Source of the DNA: Ga0077555 sp046154645 | GTDB lineage: Bacteria; Pseudomonadota; Alphaproteobacteria; Rhizobiales; Hyphomicrobiaceae | Assembly (NCBI GenBank): GCA_046154645.1 | Contig: JBJXDZ010000082.1 | Span: 44,234 to 108,233 of the forward strand | Length of the DNA stretch: 64,000 bases | Direction: 5' to 3' | In this document: positions 62,516 to 64,000 of the stretch, piece by piece | Layout: every line of letters starts with the position of its first letter | How positions within the stretch are numbered: the first letter of the stretch is position 1 | The notes under the pieces: model-generated | The model's input: only the letters and a program-made list of their open reading frames with translations | What the model was told of the DNA's origin: nothing | Database searches by the model: none | Made by a program: the position numbers and the translations under genes

Positions 62516-64000
62516 ATGTCCGCCCCTGCCATTCAACCGTCCACCGTCGATGTTGTCATTGTCGGGGCCGGCTTCTCCGGCCTCTACCTCCTCCACCGTT
62601 TCGAGAAGGAGGGTTTTTCCGCCCGCTGCTTCGAGCGCGGTGACGGGGTCGGCGGCACCTGGTACTGGAACCGCTATCCCGGCGCGCGCTGCGACGTGGA
62701 GAGCATGCAGTATTCCTACGGCTTCGACGAAGACTTGCAGCAGGAATGGAACTGGCCGGAGAAGTTCTCGGCCCAGGCGGACATTCTGGAATATGCGAAC
62801 CATGTCGCCGACCGTTTCGATCTGCGGAAATACATCACGCTGGAGACCGAGATCCGCGCCTCTCACTTTGACGCGGCAGCCGGTGTCTGGCAGGTCGAGA
62901 CCGACAAGGGAGAGAAGGTCACCTGCAAATATTTCGTCATGGCTGGCGGCTGCATCTCCACCGCGCAGATCCCGAAGTTCGAGGGACTCGCCGACTACAA
63001 GGGCGAGAAATACCATACCGGCAACTGGCCGCATGAGCCCGTCAGCTTCAAGGGCAAGCGAGTAGCTGTGATCGGCACCGGCTCCACCGGCATCCAGGCG
63101 ATTCCGGTGATCGCGGAGGAAGCAGCACACCTGACCGTGTTCCAGCGCCAGGCGAACTACTCCATCCCCGCGCGCAACATGCCGATGACGGATGAGTACG
63201 CCAACTCCTGGAAAGACGGCTATGCCGAGAAGCGCGCCGAGATGCGCTACCAGCCGAACGGAATGCTGCGGGAAGCCAACGCAGTTTCGGCACTCGACGT
63301 CAGCGAGGAGGAGCGCCAGCGCATCTATGAGCAGCGCTGGAAAGAAGGCACGGGCGCGTTCCTCGGCGCCTTCAGCGATATTCTGACGAACAAGGCCGCC
63401 AACGACACGATGGCGGAGTTCGTCCGGAACAAGATCCGTTCCATCGTGAAGGACCCAGTGACGGCCGAAATTCTCTGCCCGAAGACGCACCCCAGCGGCA
63501 CCAAGCGCATCTGCATCGACAGCGGCTACTATCCGACCTTCAACCGGGAGAATGTCGAGCTGGTCGATATCAGCGAAAAGCCCATCGAACGGCTGACGGA
63601 AAAGGGGCTGGTCGTGAATGGCTGCGAGTTCAAGTTCGACGCCATCGTCTTTGCGACCGGTTTCGACGCTATGACTGGTACGCTTTTCAGCGTCGATATC
63701 CGCGGCCGGGACGGCCTGGCGCTCAAGAAGAAGTGGGAGGCGGGGCCGCGGACTTATCTGGGCCTGATGACCGAAAGCTTTCCGAACATGTTCATCATCA
63801 CCGGGCCGGGCAGCCCGTCCGTGAAGGGCAACATGATCAACACCATCGAGCAGCACGTGGACATGGTAACAGGCACGATGATCCACATGCGCAAGCAGGG
63901 CCTCGACCTGATCGAGCCTGACCTGAAGGCGGAGGACGAGTGGGTCGACCACGTGCAGATCGTCGCGCACAAGACCCTCTTCCCGCAGGCGAACTCCTGG
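62516..64000 (+). CDS. Baeyer-Villiger-type flavin monooxygenase (runs off right edge)
   Basis: 495 codons are open from ATG 62516 to the end of the window. It has the FAD loop VVIVGAGFSGLYLLHRF, GVGGTWYWNRYPGARCDVES, the fingerprint YKGEKYHTGNW (F/Y-x-G-x3-H-x3-W) and the NADPH loop VAVIGTGSTGIQAIPVIA. The IVFATGFDAMTGTL segment near codon 380 is also typical. It inserts oxygen next to a ketone. The usual length is about 540, so only the C-terminal end is missing. Confidence 0.92.
   Translation, partial: MSAPAIQPSTVDVVIVGAGFSGLYLLHRFEKEGFSARCFERGDGVGGTWYWNRYPGARCDVESMQYSYGFDEDLQQEWNWPEKFSAQADILEYANHVADRFDLRKYITLETEIRASHFDAAAGVWQVETDKGEKVTCKYFVMAGGCISTAQIPKFEGLADYKGEKYHTGNWPHEPVSFKGKRVAVIGTGSTGIQAIPVIAEEAAHLTVFQRQANYSIPARNMPMTDEYANSWKDGYAEKRAEMRYQPNGMLREANAVSALDVSEEERQRIYEQRWKEGTGAFLGAFSDILTNKAANDTMAEFVRNKIRSIVKDPVTAEILCPKTHPSGTKRICIDSGYYPTFNRENVELVDISEKPIERLTEKGLVVNGCEFKFDAIVFATGFDAMTGTLFSVDIRGRDGLALKKKWEAGPRTYLGLMTESFPNMFIITGPGSPSVKGNMINTIEQHVDMVTGTMIHMRKQGLDLIEPDLKAEDEWVDHVQIVAHKTLFPQANSW

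Noticed and set aside
62459..63970. A 503-codon minus-strand open frame
   Set aside because: Antisense to the Baeyer-Villiger monooxygenase, whose FAD and NADPH motifs and fingerprint are intact.
1..64000. Insertion sequences, prophage or plasmid origin
   Set aside because: No transposase, integrase, phage structural gene or replication protein was seen on either strand.

Overview
This is GC-rich DNA from an alphaproteobacterium, most likely Hyphomicrobiales (Rhizobiales)-like. The pointers are: ctrA and sciP within 3 kb of each other with fliJ between, a class I lysyl-tRNA synthetase, a TIGR02300 'FYDLN' protein, a SAM-II riboswitch before metX-metW, a phospholipid N-methyltransferase, and a tRNA-His with A73 and no encoded G-1. 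There is no phage, IS element, CRISPR array or integrase. The window looks chromosomal, and most genes sit in tightly packed runs joined by ATGA or TGATG overlaps.

Layout. 1-900: 5' end of a uracil-DNA glycosylase gene, then a ParE-like toxin gene that appears frameshifted and its antitoxin. 1.0-6.7 kb: ETF-ubiquinone oxidoreductase, a bactofilin, an NTF2-like protein, lysK with a 36-codon coupled ORF, and an orphan membrane-anchored TIR protein. 6.9-14.8 kb: a molybdenum hydroxylase (FAD, 2Fe-2S and Mo subunits) coupled to a feruloyl-CoA-synthase-like ligase, then a family III CoA transferase and ubiA. 14.8-19.4 kb: a GST-fold protein, mepA, a TIGR01777 epimerase and a gamma-glutamyltransferase. 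19.4-26.7 kb: nine minus-strand genes including P450, hmgA, thiO, a CoA-binding protein, a secreted TM1410-type glycosidase, a VOC protein and an enoyl-CoA hydratase. 26.8-28.4 kb: PaaI thioesterase and rplM-rpsI.

28.5-34.0 kb is the most distinctive part: a compact coenzyme F420 operon, npdG-cofE-cofD followed by a single 1013-codon gene fusing CofC, CofG and CofH. 34.1-37.2 kb holds a YciI-like protein and the 5-oxoprolinase genes pxpA/pxpBC. 37.2-40.2 kb holds ctrA, fliJ, a lipoprotein and sciP; candidate CtrA boxes lie before ctrA and before sciP. 40.5-42.9 kb: mnmA, pmtA and tRNA-His.

43.1-49.9 kb: a DevBCA-type ABC exporter operon with two exported proteins, divergent from a response regulator and histidine kinase gene pair; repeated GTTACA motifs sit between the two transcripts. 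49.9-53.6 kb: SAM-II riboswitch with intrinsic terminator, metX-metW, a methyltransferase and a TIGR02300 protein. 53.6-54.5 kb: an exported protein made of seven Cys-pair repeats. 54.9-60.0 kb: an amidohydrolase divergent from a hydantoinase/oxoprolinase A-B pair. 60.0-64.0 kb: a small conserved protein, chorismate mutase, an M14-type deacylase and a Baeyer-Villiger monooxygenase that runs off the right edge.

Functionally the window combines housekeeping (translation, methionine, ubiquinone, cell cycle) with catabolism of aromatic or acyl-CoA compounds and cyclic amides, plus the F420 redox cofactor pathway. No F420-using enzyme other than the NADP oxidoreductase is visible here.
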